Shown piece after piece: positions 45,527 to 59,204 of a DNA stretch of 64,000 nucleotides; within the stretch, counting starts at the first letter, position 1; each line of letters opens with the position of its first letter. The DNA is taken from assembly GCF_002288925.2 (NCBI RefSeq), contig NW_022098094.1, positions 376,223-440,222 on the forward strand, in the 5' to 3' direction. The notes beneath the pieces are model-generated. The model was not told where the DNA came from and searched no databases. It saw only the letters and a program-made list of their open reading frames with translations. The translations under genes and the position numbers were made by a program. This DNA comes from Delphinapterus leucas. Lineage: Eukaryota > Chordata > Mammalia > Artiodactyla > Monodontidae.

Positions 45527-45603
45527 CTGTGCATGTGTCATTGTATGTGTGTGTGTCTGTGTGAGTGTGTACGCCTGTGAATATGTGAGGGTGTGTGTGT
45601 GTT
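45527..45603. repeat. GT-rich simple repeat
   Basis: Interrupted (TG)n/(TGTGAG)n sequence about 150 bp after the MCTS1-like stop codon. Confidence 0.85.
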
Positions 45604-45703
45604 TACAGGGGAGTGATTAGATTTGCTGCCTTGTCTGTTGAAGCAGATATCAGTTCAAACAGGTAAATTATCTCTTAGAAAAATAGATTTCAAAGTCAAG
45701 AGC

Positions 45704-45800
45704 GTGCAGTTGCTAGATGGGAGAAGAAAATGACTGGAGAGAGACCCTAAACAACTATATTCATGTGACCGTTTAAGGGATGAGTACTAGAAACAGAAAA
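45704..45800 (+). repeat. Inverted repeat, left arm
   Basis: Its reverse complement is found at 46886-46993 with roughly 85-90% identity by eye, over about 100 bp and with one small insertion in the right arm. Shared core: aagggatgagtactagaaac. Confidence 0.85.
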
Positions 45801-46148
45801 TCCGGTTAAAAGTACACAGCGGTCATTATTGGTTGTCCACCCAACAGAGTAGCCCCCTCCCTCCTTGGTGGCACAGCTCTGTCCATCCCTTTTCTACACG
45901 AGTCTGGAAAATGCTGATTAGTCAAGCCTATCACGGTGGTCTCTTTCCCTATGAGATGGATTCATTTGTAGGTGGGTGTGGGGCCTAAGGCCAAGGAGGA
46001 TCTTATGTTTAGGAACCCATGGGAAAGTGAGGGTCCTTCCTCCCATGGTTTTGAGTCATTTATAGGTGGAACCACTAAAAGAAAGATGCATGGGGAGAAA
46101 CCCTCCCTACTTTGGATGGACATTAGCATATGATTTTGCTCTTGCCAA

Positions 46149-46174
46149 ACACACACACACACACACACACACCC
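46149..46174. repeat. (CA)n microsatellite
   Basis: Uninterrupted CA dinucleotide run. Confidence 0.95.
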
Positions 46175-46885
46175 TTGATTAGCATAAAGTCTGAACATGG
46201 TAAAGTTGAAAATAGAAAAGAGTGCCCTTGGTGATCTATGAACCAATGATTAATCAACTATGCAGATTCCATATATTGGGACCTCTTAAGGGGTGTGACT
46301 AAGTTCTGTGAAATAATAAAATTTTCTTATAGATTACTTCATTTGTACTTGAGTTTTCTGAAATTTAAAGCTAAAGAGAGCTCAGTTTTTATAGAGTGGC
46401 ATCATAGACACCCAACTGAAAAATATCTTAAATAGGGATAAAATAGGTCAGCTGAAAGTTCATCAGTGACTTTCACATGAGCAGTTTCAGTGAAATTCAT
46501 GTGAAAGCAAGATAAATTGCACTAGATCTGGGGGTGAATGGGGAGTGAGAAGGTTAAGGTGTGGGAGTTTACACTTCATGTTATTATTTACAGAATTTTG
46601 GGAATTAAAAGGTAGGTGAAAGGAAGGTCATAGTCAAGATAGTCTGTTTTGGAGTTTATATTATTTTGCTGTTGTTATTTTAATTGTTTTTGTTTTTTTC
46701 TTTCTTCTGGCATGTTTGTTAGTGGGGTATCTGAGTATATTTATATGCTGAGGGGAAAGATTCACTAAGAGAGGGATACTTGATGGGGATTTAATCAGTG
46801 GAATAGGAAAGCAGAAAGGAATGGCTCCAAAAGCAGGGGTAGAGGATGACCTTCTGTCCTCAGAAATCTGCACAAATGAAACACA

Positions 46886-46993
46886 TTTTCTGTTTCTAGT
46901 ACTCATCCCTTAAATGGTCATATGAATAGAGTTGTTTAGAGTCTCTCTCTAGTCATTTTTTTCTCCCAACTTGGGTCCATCTAATAACTGCAC
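46886..46993 (-). repeat. Inverted repeat, right arm
   Basis: Partner of 45704-45800, about 1.09 kb away. The similarity stops sharply on both sides. Either an inverted duplication or two opposite copies of one unidentified repeat. Confidence 0.85.
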
Positions 46994-47719
46994 AAAAGAT
47001 GATGGCACTGATTAGTCTGCACCACAGGGCTGTCATGTAACAACTCTTAAATACTCCTCTTCGAAACACTGTTTTTTCCTTAAAGGCTTAGGGCTTTTGC
47101 CCCTATTAATTCTCCGCCCAAATCAGCACCATTAAGTCTGGTCAGTGGTGGATACCTGTGGAGGGTCTCTGAACGTCTCATGGTAATCTGGAGCACCCAG
47201 GCCTCTGACGAACACTGATGGAGACAATCAAGTAAGCAACCTTTCAGTTCTTCTTTTACCATATTGTAACTATCTCCACCAAAAATTGAACAAGGACCCT
47301 CTGGATCTACTCTAAGCCTTCTTTCAGGTCTCTTCTATTCCTTCTCTTATTCCAGCCTGGCTCACTTGGTCCTATTGGATGGTGGTGTAACCCTACTGAA
47401 CAATCAGAATGGACAGCCTGTATAAAAACTGGGAAGTGGATGGAGATAAAGAGTTCTATGAACTTCCTGGAATTTCACACAAAATCTGGTGTGTATGTGC
47501 ATAGATAACTGTACTTGGTAAAGCATTCTCTACACTGATCATGTGTTTAAGGTGACCTGTGAGCCAAAAGGGTATTATGAACAATTAAAGTAGAAGAGGA
47601 TCCCCATCTACTTCTTGGCTAATGCCAGTGCATAGTTCAATGATAGGATGCTGGATAATGAAATACAAATTACAGTCATATCTTACCTCAAGAATCTACC
47701 CACTCCAGTGCTATGTAAC

Positions 47720-47850
47720 CCAGAATAGTTCAACAAACATTATTGGGTACTTACTGTAGGGCAGACACTGGGCTAGGAGTAAGGGACAGAAAGAGAAATA
47801 TACTATTACCTTAACTTTTAGGAGCTTGGTCTTGTTAGGAAGGCAAACTT
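47720..47850 (+). repeat. L2-like 3' fragment
   Basis: Pattern 'aacaaacattattgggtacttactgtagggcagacactgggctagg..gagcttggtcttgttagg'. Diverged. Confidence 0.55.
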
Positions 47851-48024
47851 AGATAATTTCACTTTCGTATATTCGTGTATGATATAACCTACGGTAAATA
47901 TCTGAATTATCTATTACAACATAGCATGAATGAATGAGGGAAAGCTGTCTCTCCCTAGAGAATCAAAGAGGGTTTCTGAATGACAGGTTGTGTGAGTAGC
48001 ACATAAAAGATGATTAAGAATATT

Positions 48025-48151
48025 GGGAATTCCCTGGTGGTCCAGTGGTTGGGACTCTGTGCTTTCACTGCTGAGGGCCAGGATTCAGTCCCTGGTCAGG
48101 GAATTAAGATCCCACAAGCCAAGTGTTGTGACCAAAAAAAAAAAAAAAAAA
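48025..48151 (+). mobile_element. Short tRNA-derived SINE with poly-A tail
   Basis: Starts 'gggaattccctggtggtcca', contains 'gattcagtccctggtcaggg' and ends in an 18-base A run. Confidence 0.88.
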
Positions 48152-48323
48152 CCTTCATAATGAATATGGTGAAAAATTACAGTAAAAGATACAGGGCGAG
48201 CAATGCAGTAGATTCACAGAAATACAAGCAGTTTGGCTTTTGTAGGCCATGATTTTCCTGGAAAAGGTGAGAGGAGATGAAGCTGGAGGCCTATGGTAGA
48301 GACCCATTTTTAATATGCTAAAG

Positions 48324-48686
48324 AATTTATATACTTAAGGGACTTCCCTGGTGGTCCAGAGGTAAAGAATCCATCTTTCAATGCAGGGGGTGTGGGTTCG
48401 ATCCCTGGTCAGGGAACTAAGATCCCACAGTCGCAGGGCAACTAAGCCTGCATGCCACAACTGCTGAGCTGACGCACCTCCATGAGAGAGCCCACATGCT
48501 GCAAACTACAGAGCCCACGTGCTCTGGAGCCCACACGCCACAACTAGAGAGAGGAAAAAAACCCCCAAAAACCTGCACGCCACAACTAGAGAGAAGCCCG
48601 TGTGCTGCAACAAAAGATCCTGCATGCTGCAACTAAGACCCAGTGCAGCCAAATAAATAAATAAATATTTAAAAATTTGTATACTT
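48324..48686 (+). mobile_element. Long tRNA-derived SINE with 3' extension and TSD
   Basis: Body about 48337-48673: tRNA-related head followed by a repeated 'acgccacaactagagaga' extension and an (aaat)n tail. Flanks aatttatatactt (48324-48336) and aatttgtatactt (48674-48686) differ by one base. Same extended subfamily as the two minus-strand copies at 50.1 and 50.9 kb. Confidence 0.88.
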
Positions 48687-50065
48687 GACAATTTAAATCG
48701 GTCTTTAAAAGGCTGCTAAAAAAGAATGAGACATGAACAATGTATTTTGGATAGATGATAATGGTGAGGATGGGTTCTAGTGGGGATAAGACTAGAGAAA
48801 GTAACTAATACTGCAGCATTGTAGGTATTTCAGGCAAAAGATAATGGCACTGATTAAAAGGATTTGAACTATTCTAAAAATGTTTGTGGAGGAAATTTTC
48901 CTAAGACATTAAGGGAACCACCAGCTCACTTAAGAAGAAATGGATAACTACAATAGTACTGTATCTATTAAAGTACATAATTAAATTTGTAGTTAAAATT
49001 CTATAAACAAGGAAAACTCCAGACCCAGAAAGTTTCACTAGTGAAATCTACCAAACATTTCAGGAAGAAATAATTTTAAAATTTATAGAATTTCTTCTAC
49101 AGTAAAGAGGTTTACTTTACTGTAAATGAGTTGGGGATACTTTCCAACTCATTTTATGAGGCCAGCAGTACTGAAAAATCCAAACCAAAGACATGGCAAA
49201 CCCCCCACAAAACTATAGACCAATACCCATCTGAATATAAACACAAATACTGTTTAAAAAATGAGCAAACTGAGCCCAGCAATATGTAAAAATGGCAAAA
49301 CGGATTTATTCTGGAAATGGAATCTTGGTTTAATATTTAGAAATCAATGTAATATGCCATATTAATAGATTAAAGAAGGAAAAGCATAAGGTATTCCTAC
49401 TAGATGCAGAAAAAAACATTTGACATAGTTCATTATTCATTCATTCACTGAAAGAAATCTTCCTCAACCTGATAAAGTAGGTCTATAAAATACCTACAGC
49501 TCACATATATTTATTGGTGAAAGACTGAATGCTCTCTTCTTAAAAACAGGAACAGGACAGAAATGTCTCCTATAACTCCTTCTATCAGTCATTTTAGGTA
49601 GTGATCCAGTAAAGGAAGACCAAAGAAATAAAAGGCATACAGCCTGCAAATAAAAAGCAAAACTGCCGCTACTTACAGACAACTTAGTTGTCTAAGTAGA
49701 AAATCCAAAGGAAATGTACAAAATAAGCCATTAGAACAGATACATGAGGTTAGCAAATCAATATTTAAAAATCAGTTACATGTCTACATGCCAGCAAGGA
49801 ACAATTGTTGAAATTTAAAAATAGAGCATTTTCAGTAGCACAAAAAAACTTGAAATCCTTAATCAAACAGTATGTGCATGATCTGTATGCCAAAACCACA
49901 AAACACTTACGAATGAAACACTGATTAAAGGGCACTTCCATAAACACAGAGGTTTGATCTGTTCAGGAACAGGAAAGTGATAATGTCAATTCTCCCCAAA
50001 TTAATATAGAGATTTAATACAACTTGAGTCAAAATCACACAGGCTTTTCATAAGAATTGGCAAAC

Positions 50066-50455
50066 TATTTCTAAATTTTTGTTGTTGTTAAATTTATTTA
50101 TTTATTTATTTATTTCTGGCTGTGTTGGGCCTTCTTTCCTGCACGTGGGCTTTCTCTAGTTGCAGTGAGCGGGGGCTACTCTTTGCTTGTGGTGCGTGGG
50201 CTTCTCATTGCGGTGGCTTCTCTTGTTGCAGAGCACGGGCTCTAGGCGTGCGGGCTTCAGTAGTTGTGGCACGCGGCCTCAGTAGTTGTGACTTGCAGGC
50301 TCCAGAGCTCAGGCTCAGTAGTTGTGGCGCACAGGCTTAGTTGCTCCGTGGCATGTGGGATCTTCCCGGACCAGGGCTTGAACCCGTGTCCTCTGCATTG
50401 GCAGGCAGATTCTTAACCACTGCACCACCAGGGAAGTCCCTATTTCTAAAATTTT
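50066..50455 (-). mobile_element. Extended tRNA-derived SINE, minus strand, nested in L1
   Basis: The reverse complement starts 'gggacttccctggtggtgca' at 50440; the tail is at 50081-50115 with (attt)n. Flanks tatttctaaattttt (50066-50080) and tatttctaaaatttt (50441-50455) are a near-perfect duplication. Confidence 0.9.
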
Positions 50456-50882
50456 AATGGCACTTCAAAGGGACAGAATAGTCCAAACCATTGTGAAAAG
50501 GGAGAACAAAGTTGGACGGCTCACATTTCCAGACGCCAAAGCTTCCTGTAAAGCTGCGGTACACAGTGTGGTCTTAGCAAAAGGACAGGCTCATGAATCA
50601 AGGGAGCTGAGAAGAGTCCCCAGATGGACCCGCTAAATACTGTCAATTGATTTTCTACAAAGTTGCAAAGGTAATTCCATGGAGCAAGAATAGTCTTCTC
50701 AACAGATGCTGCTGGGGGCAACCATAAGCAAAAATATTGAACTTTGGCCCTTACTTTACAATGTAAATAAAAATTAACTCAAAATGCATTGTAGACCTAA
50801 ATGTTAAAATGTATCAAATTTCTAGAAGTAAACATAGGAGAAAAACTGTGAGTTTAGCAAAGATTTCTTAGATGTAACACCA

Positions 50883-51235
50883 AAAACACTACCCTTTTTT
50901 AAAAAATTAATTAATTTATGGCTATGTCGGGTCTTCGCTGCTGCAGGTGGGCTTTCTCTAGTTGCGGTGAGCGGGGGCTACTCTTCGTTTGCGGTGCGTG
51001 GGTTTCTCATTGCAGTGGCTTCTATTGTTGCGGAGCACGGGCTCTAGGCACGCAGGCTTCAGTAGTTGTGGCTCGTGTGCTCTAGAGCACAGGCTCAGTA
51101 GTTGTGGCGCACGGGCTTAGTTGCTCCGCGGCATGTGGGATCTTCCCGGACCAGGGCTCGAATCCGCATCCCCTGCACTGTCAGGCAGCTTCTTATCCAC
51201 TACACCACCAGGGAAGACCCCAAAACACTACCCTT
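50883..51235 (-). mobile_element. Extended tRNA-derived SINE with 14-bp TSD, minus strand, nested in L1
   Basis: Body 50897-51221, close relative of the copy at 50.1 kb. Perfect duplication aaaacactaccctt at 50883-50896 and 51222-51235. Confidence 0.92.
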
Positions 51236-51749
51236 AAATGAAGAAATAGAATTAACTGAAATTAAGAACTTCTAAATTTTTAAAGACACTGTTAAGACAC
51301 GGAAAAGACAAACCGTATACTAAAAGAAACTTATCAAAACATATATTTAATAAGTCATTAGCATCCAAAATGTATCTTTTCAAAATTCAATGATGAAAAA
51401 GCAAGAAAAAAACAGGCAAAATGTTTGACAGACACTTCACTAAATAAGATATATATGAATAGCAAATAAGCACATGAAAAGATGCTCAACATCTTTAATA
51501 ATTAGAGAAATTAAAATTAAACCACAGCGAGATACACTACATACAAATAACAACAACAGAAAAGGCTGGCCGTGTAAGTGTTGGCAGAAATGCTGAGCAA
51601 ATGGAACTCTTATCCATTGCTGCTGGGAAGGCAAGTGGTGTAGCCAGCTGTGGAAAAGAAATGTTTATAGTGGCTGTATTTGTAATCCCTCCAAACTTGA
51701 AACACAGTGAAGGGACATTCCTACCAAAGGGACATTCCTACCATTGCCA

Positions 51750-54700
51750 TATACTTATCCACTCTCAATCTTTATTTTAGTAGAAATCTTTTAACTGCAA
51801 ACATTTTACAAATAATGACCAATAAGGATGTTGAATATTACAAACTGAGGTTTTCAGATTATGAGGATTAATGATAGTGAACATATTGACACATTTTTTC
51901 ACCTCTATGCACTTTCTCATTCTTTTAAAAATCAAGGTCTATGTTAATCCTGGGACCTCAGTCCTTCAGTTCATCCTCACGTGATAAACTCCAGGAAAAC
52001 TTTAAAGCACAAAGAACATGATTGCAATTCTTGCGTGCTCTTTCAGCAGAGCTAAATTCAGGGTATAAATATTTTCCTTAAAAATTCAGTTGGCTCAACA
52101 TATTTTCAAAGGAGGAAACTCTGAGGCTTTGAAAAGCACATCTGTGTTACAGAGAAAACATTTTCTAAGCAGGAAAACTATTTCTGACTCTGCAAAACAA
52201 CATTTTCACTTGCGTATTTTGCGGTTATCTCTGTCCGAAGACTCTTTTTCTTCAGTCCGAATGATGTAGAAAGCTGCACAAGCAAGTCATGGTTATGTCA
52301 GAAGCTTAGCCAAACAATCGTGAAAACCAAATATGATATCAAATGGTTTTCTTTGGGCAAAATAATGCTTTTTAAAGTAAGCCCTGCATTTCCGGTCTGT
52401 TGAGGATTTGAGCTGACGCTGACCATGCCTTTCACCATGAAGTGAGCAGCCCCTCCAAGGGCTCCTTGTAGACATACTGACTATTGGGCATTACGTCTCT
52501 ATTCTTTTGAGGTCAAATGACAGTTGATTTTTAAAAATTTGTATTTATCTCTATATCTCAGTAAAAATCTATAAAAATGTAAGAAAAGAATGAAAACATG
52601 GGTGCATGTAGAGGGCATTAGGCTAAGAAGGACACATTCTTAAAACCATTGCAGATTCTCAGGCCAAAGAGAGCTGTGATTTGTCGTCGTGTTTATCTGT
52701 TATGCTGTTTTTTCCTTTCTTATTAACCTTCCAAGTTGTACTAGATGACATTTGAGAAGCTGCACTAAGGTTTCGAGTATCACTCTCTTAATTACAGGTA
52801 AAGCACCACTTCGGTGAATGTGGTTTATAAGTGAGCCCTTAACCAAGCAATGCCCTCATTCTGGTGATGCACCAAAGAGGCTTAGGTTTATTGCTTTTGT
52901 TAAAATTCAGTTTAATGTACTATTACTCTCAATGAAAGGATGCTGTTTTGCACTACCTATTTGTAGATGAATGCAGGAGAAGTTCCCTGAGCTGTGTATA
53001 CTTCCCCACAGGATTAGATGGTGACTAACTCTCCATAGCTGCTAATACCCTTTACCCCAGCCTTCTTTTCCTGGTGCCCTTTTCCCCAAACCTACACAGC
53101 CCTTCCTCTTCAGCCTCCCCCTCTCCCCATATACCCTTTAAAATACTCATAATTTATGAGAACAATCATCTGAGGTAGGATTATAACCTCCTTTTTTTGG
53201 AGCTGACAATTTGAGGCACACAGAGAGGCAAGGCTAATTACCCAAAGTCACAGAGCCTGTGAATGATGGATATGGGCTTGGGTCTCAGACATCTGACTCC
53301 AGATCCGGGTGCTCATCTATAGAAGACACCAGAGTATTTCCCCACCTGATTCAACATGCTGTTTCACTTGTTACCTCACCCTCAGGGACATGCAAGAATT
53401 TCTGTTAGTTTCCTCTTACTGAAAAAAAAGTCACAGAGTCTTAGTTTTCATCTCTAAAAGCTAACCATCCCACTTCACTCTAGCCAACCTGTTTTATTCA
53501 CTCTCTCACAGACTTTTTGTGGGCATTTTGGAGTCTAGCTTAGGTTCAAATTATTCTTTTATCTTGAGTTTTCTATTCCCTCTTGGCCTAACTATTATAT
53601 ACATTATCACTTTTCTTCAGAACTTAATGAAGGCTTGCATTTCCTCTATTAGATTCTCCTTTATTATTCCCCTCGCCAAAAGTCGAATCTTCTGAGATCT
53701 TAAGAGAATGTAATGTCTGTATATCTCATTTGCCATTTTTATCACGTTGGCCTCAAGGAATCATATAAAAGTTACATGGATTGTCATCTACTAGCAAAAC
53801 CACAGTGCTGGTTATGTTAGAACTGCAAAGCAGTGTGAAACAGGGTTTTTGCACTCAGTGAATTTATATATATATGAAGTCAAGATATAAAGGTGAATTT
53901 TTTAAAATACTTTTTTTAAAACCAAAACTAGGAATAAGACAAGATGATACCAAAGTAGCTGGCACTACACAGACATTCTTTGTGAGGACAATATCAATAT
54001 ATGCATGAAGAGGAGGGAGAGGTAACTAGTGTCCCGACCAGTCCAGAAAGATTTATGGAGGAGACAGATGAAGCCGTAAACATGTAACAGAAGAATAATG
54101 TAGTGGAAGTGGAATGTAAGAATGGAAAAGGTGGATTGAAGCCACATAGAGAGTGCTTTGAGTTCTCAGTCAGTGCATGCACTTGAAGGTAACAAGTCAC
54201 CTGGGCTTTTGAGCCCAGCAATGGAATGTTGATTTTGAAAGTGTCTTGCAAGAGAGACTATAGATGTGGGAAAGTCTGCGTGCTGTAAATATGGAGGGTT
54301 GAGACCCTGAGCGCAGGAAGTAAGAGAGAGAAAGGTGGGAAAGTCATGTCTGTGGGTTACATACCCACTGTTGTTGTTGTGTGTGTGTTGTGAGAGTGTG
54401 TGTGTGCACACGATTTAGCAGGAGCAAGCTATTTGAGAATTGAACAGGCCAACTTTACATGGACTCTTCCCTACAGAATCCTCAAATAATTAGCAGTTCA
54501 ATGGAGACACTGAAGTCTGTTGTCTGACACACTGTAGCCTGGCAAGAATAGCTCCGTGATTGACAGCCCCCACTCTCACCTGCTGGGCTGGAGTTACTTG
54601 GTGTTGCCTTAGTGTCTGAACTGTGTCTTTTTACCCCATCCTGTACTAAACATCAGAAAAAACACCATCCATGTGATTAGGGAACATCTGTTTGTTCTTT

Positions 54701-55560
54701 TTCTCTTTTAACAGCAGTGAGATCTACAAAAGCCTAGATCTTTTTAGCCCTAGGAACATGGATGATTTAAAATATGGATGATGGAATTCAGGTATGATAA
54801 AATTAGTGCAGAAATCTAGCTATAAATAAATACCAAAGAAGAATAAAATACAATGTGCAGGATTTTTCACATCAAACTCTAGTTCAGGGATAGATTATGC
54901 ATATGTTCATGTATTTAAATACCTGAAAATTAAGAAATATGTGACATACAATATGCACAAACTCTAAAGTATGAAATTTCTAGTAGAATAGCTTTGTAGT
55001 ATATTTTATTCCCTTAGAATATTTTCAGATTTTAATGTAATAATGAATTAAACTATTAACAATAAAAACAATTTTATGAAGTACATTTGTCAATTTTAAT
55101 ACACAATCCAATTATCAGTAATAATGGAGAAACCCTCAATACTTCTTATAGCTTTAAAAAATCATAGCCTTTCCTTTTAGACTTACAGCCAGAACTCTGA
55201 ATAAGAATTAGTTATTTTTAACATTAGAAAATACAGTTTTAATTAAGGACTGGGAGTTTACACAGGGAAGGACCCCTTCCCTGCTCTCCCACCCCTCCGC
55301 CATGCAACACACTTTTCGTTTAAAACAAATATTTCGAGCAAGGTAATCATACTAGTGCATGAAAGACAAACTGCCTCTTTTTGGGGGGAGGGGGTAGAAT
55401 TGGGAGTGAAAATGTAATAAACAGATGTAGATAATTAGTTGGAAGAACTAATAGCCTTATGCTGTTAATGAGATTTCCAAAATTCATCTGAAACCATTGA
55501 CTTAATTTATGTATTCATTTATTCTTACATTAATTCATCTGACAACTACTAATTAACACC
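51750..55560. other. Intergenic, no gene recognised
   Basis: AT-rich sequence. Only a MIR-like tail near 53.20-53.29 kb ('aaggctaattacccaaagtcacagagcc') and a mixed TTG/TG simple repeat at about 54371-54414 stand out. All open frames are short and lack recognisable motifs. Confidence 0.5.
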
Positions 55561-55899
55561 CACCATGAAATGGAAATTAAAATACTTAGGCAAGCCTTTT
55601 TGGCTGCAATTAACAAAGCCCTATTGCCCTAGTAGAAGCAAAACATTGCCGGCCATCTTAAAGATTTGGGGCATCTCCAGGAAGGCACAGGGTGGGAATG
55701 GGGTTGGTTCTTACGGGGCTGTGCCCACAGACCCGTTACGACTCAAGGTGGTGGTGGGGGTCTCATCTCTGTCTCTTTTTTTCTGCTTTGTTCTGTTCCT
55801 TCCTTGCAAACCAATTGCTCTGATTTTGGTGTACATGAGTCAGAATTGCCCAGACTGTCCTCCTGAGTTGGCCACCTGTGGACGCTGATTAGCGTCTGA

Positions 55900-56260
55900 A
55901 ATCCAAATCCAAGCTCCAGGAAGAATGTGTACCCTTGGCATTGCTTTGCTCTCATCACCCCTCAGCTCATCAATTACTGCAGCAGCCTCCTGCCCTCCCT
56001 ACTCTGGTCTTTTATTTTTCCCAAACAGTCTTCCCTGCTGCGTTCAGATGGATCCTTCTGAAATTCAAATCTGATCATCCCTCACACCTAGCTTTTAGTC
56101 TTAACAGGCTGCATATTACTCTCTGGTTAAAATACGGATGCCTTAAATGGAGTGCAAGGCCCTTCCTGATTCAGCCTCTGGGAATTCTTAGGTCTCCTCT
56201 CTCACCAGCTTCACTAATTCTAGCCCTCTCTGCTACGGAAACCCTGAATTTGTAATTTTT
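55900..56260 (+). repeat. Ancient interspersed repeat (family not fixed)
   Basis: Contains 'ttcagatggatccttctgaaattcaaatctgatcatc' and 'aggcccttcctgattcagcctctgg', a pattern seen in old mammalian LINE-type repeats. Diverged. Confidence 0.4.
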
Positions 56261-59200
56261 CTAAGGCACCATGCTGTCCCCTGCCTTTGGGTTTTCACTT
56301 CTCTGTTCTGTCTGAAGAACTTCTCTATTCTGCCTACCCTCTGCCTTCCCGTGGCTAACACTTACTCCTCCTTCTGTGTTAACTGCATGTTGCATCCGGC
56401 AGACTTTCCTGATCCCAAGTCTGAGCCACGGGCCCACATGCCCCCTCGCACCAGGGACCACTGCTGCTGCAGCCCTGGGCATCTGTACAGTTGTCTGCTC
56501 ATGTGTCTGTACAATCTGTGAAAACTTGTTTCCACCTATTATATACTATATTAGCAATAAATACTGATTACATAGGGAAATAATCAAATCAGTGGAATCC
56601 ATAATCGAATAATAGGATTTCCAGATGGGAAGGAGACAAGGATTTTAACTGCCCCACCCCCTCACTAAGTGAACCAGCTGGCACAGAATGCTGTTGTTTA
56701 AGGAAAATATACTGATGATTTAACTCAGAAGAAAACTGGTTGGTAAGTAATAGGAGACAGGAGGGGTTAACTTGAATGTGCTGGATGTTTGAAAAATACA
56801 ATGTCTAATCCTGGTTCTTCCTGAACTTGTGTGAAATTAGTCAAATTCCTTACTAACATTAAAGGGTTGGTATAAAATTTAAATAAAACAATAAAAGTAT
56901 TTAAAAGCTGTAGAAGTAGCTCCCCGAAGACTACAAAGTCTAAAATACCTTTATAAATATATATCTATATAAATCAATAAAATGTGAGTAACTTGGGGGT
57001 TGACATTCAAGTAATACCTAAGGCATTAGCTCTTTTCTTGGAGTTCCTATGTTCAAATAGCCACATGCTTGTTCCAGGTGGTCGCCCTCAATACGTGCTT
57101 CCCTGTTCCTCTTCTGCATCTGGAATCAAATGAGAGAAAGACAAACCAAAATGTAGATGGGGATTAAAATATTCGCAGCCACAGAAGCCAATTCTGTGGG
57201 CAATTGCTGCTATCTGGCCCTGCCAGAATGATGCCCAGGACTTTATTTAGCTAAAGGACAAATAGCTTAGTTGTGTGACAACGTTCTTACTATGACAAAC
57301 CCACAACGCTTAGTGTCAAAAACCGTGGGAATTAAGGCTTTGAAACGTCCTAGTCTTCATGATCAAGGCCAAGTCATACATCCTTGTTTGAAACTTGATT
57401 TCATTATCTGTAAATGGAAATAAATATACAAGCCCCCCACCCCCTTATATTTGTTTTGGAGACCACATTGATAACGTGGGAATTTAGTCCATGTATTTTT
57501 AAATGGTGTAGACATTTTATTAATTAAGCATTAAAACAGCAATAATGCATTGTAATATCCCTGACATGAGACTGGGTAACTCAAGAGACTAAGTCCTGGC
57601 TGTAGGGCAGTTCGTGCACCAGCCCTCTGTATACTTGGGTGATAAGTGTATCGTTCCAAAATTTGTACCTTGAATACATTTCTGTGCATTTGCTTATTTT
57701 TCTTTAATATTTTAGTCATCCGTGCATTTGACTATCTTTCTTCTAATCATCGTTTTATCGTATCGTAGAAAGAGAATTCATTTGGGTTCACTTCAGGTTT
57801 TTTGAAAATATGACCTAAATATAATCCAAGTAGATTCCATGTGTCCAAGCCTGAGTTACCTGGAGAATAGTGGTGCAGCCGAGAGAAGTACAGTGTTCTG
57901 TGGGCTGGTGTGGACGGGAGAGGGTTTGTGTGCTCTTTTGTAGATTTGCTGGGTTGAGGGAATAGTGGGACAACCACATTACATATGAGTCACCTGCAGA
58001 CTAGTGTGTGAATTGAAGATAGATGTTAAAAATTAAGATGTAGTTTTGAGTGTCCTCAATGAACACTTATTATTCCTCTCTTTTTAAAGGAATAGCTTTC
58101 CAAAGCCTACTTACTGTGACAATCTATTGTTTGGGCCTCCTTACTCTCTCCTTCCCCCTTTCTTAGTACAATAACCTAGATTTTTGTTTCAGTATTTCCG
58201 CAACCTTCAAAATTGGTTTGTTCCAGGAGCAGCTAGATGGCCCTGCAACCCTGGGCTCAGGCCTAAGCTCGGCAGTGTAATCCTTGCCCTGACCCCAGCC
58301 CTGGTCAAATTGACTGTTTTAGGGGTCTGGGCAATTGCTCCTCTTTGGCTCCACCAGAATGATGCCAGGACTTTAAAGACTGGGGAAGAAACTGGGCAGC
58401 AGGCTTGGGACAACGGCAAGCAGATTGCAACCAAAAGGCAAGTCAGCCTGAATTTGAAGCCCAGTCATGCATGGGGGGCGGATCCAAGAGGATGAGAAGA
58501 GCAGGAGGGGGGCTGTGATGAAACTGCTTTCGAAGCCTGAAATTCTTCTGACCTTTCAGTTATGTGTCCATAACTTTCCTTTATAGTCTTAGCTAAATCT
58601 ATCTGTGGCTTGTGGGTTATTATTTTTGTTATGTTGTCACCTTTGCTAATATAATCAATGCATGAGGTTGAATTTACAGATTGCACAAGATATTCAAACC
58701 ATACATTAGCATCACATATCTCTAACTATATGCAAGGAACGCCCTGGCAACTTAATCCGAGAGCTGCCCACTACAGGCACCTCTAAAATCATGTAGTTCA
58801 ACCCCTCATTTCATAAAGGAGAAAACTTGAGGCCAGCAAAAATAACTGAAATTGTCCAACTTAATAGACTTGGATAATGACATAGTTAAGATTAAAAAAT
58901 CAGTTCTCTTTGTCATGGAAATCACTTCTCCCAGCACAGAGCATTTTCATTATGTTTTCCACATACTGTGAAATTAGCCAAGCAAGTAGACAAGCTAAGC
59001 CAGTTGAGAGCACTTTGTGAAGTGAGGGAATACAGGAGCATCCTCTCTGGAGCCCAGAGCCAAAGTTGAGGAACAAACCATGAAGGAGATTAGCATATAT
59101 TTTAGCCCTGGAAAGACATCTACCCACCTCACAGAACACAGCTGCAAAGACAAAATGAAAAGAGAGGGAAAGAAAGATGCAAATTAGCTGCCACACCAGC
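56260..59200. other. Intergenic, no gene recognised
   Basis: Unique-looking sequence. Two stretches (57190-57245 and 58325-58375) resemble each other (see findings). No exon-like block recognised. Confidence 0.45.
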
Positions 59201-59204
59201 CCCA

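Larger units (their letters stand above)
48980..51720 (+). mobile_element. Old, fragmented L1 interrupted by two SINEs
   Basis: L1 ORF2-like stretches in forward order: 'gaaaactccagacccagaaagtttcactagtgaaatctacc' (about 49011), 'tactagatgcagaaaaaaacatttgac' (about 49399), and the 'agatgctcaacatctttaataatt' region (about 51481). Many stops and indels. SINEs at 50081-50440 and 50897-51221 inserted into it, which dates the SINEs as younger. Confidence 0.75.
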
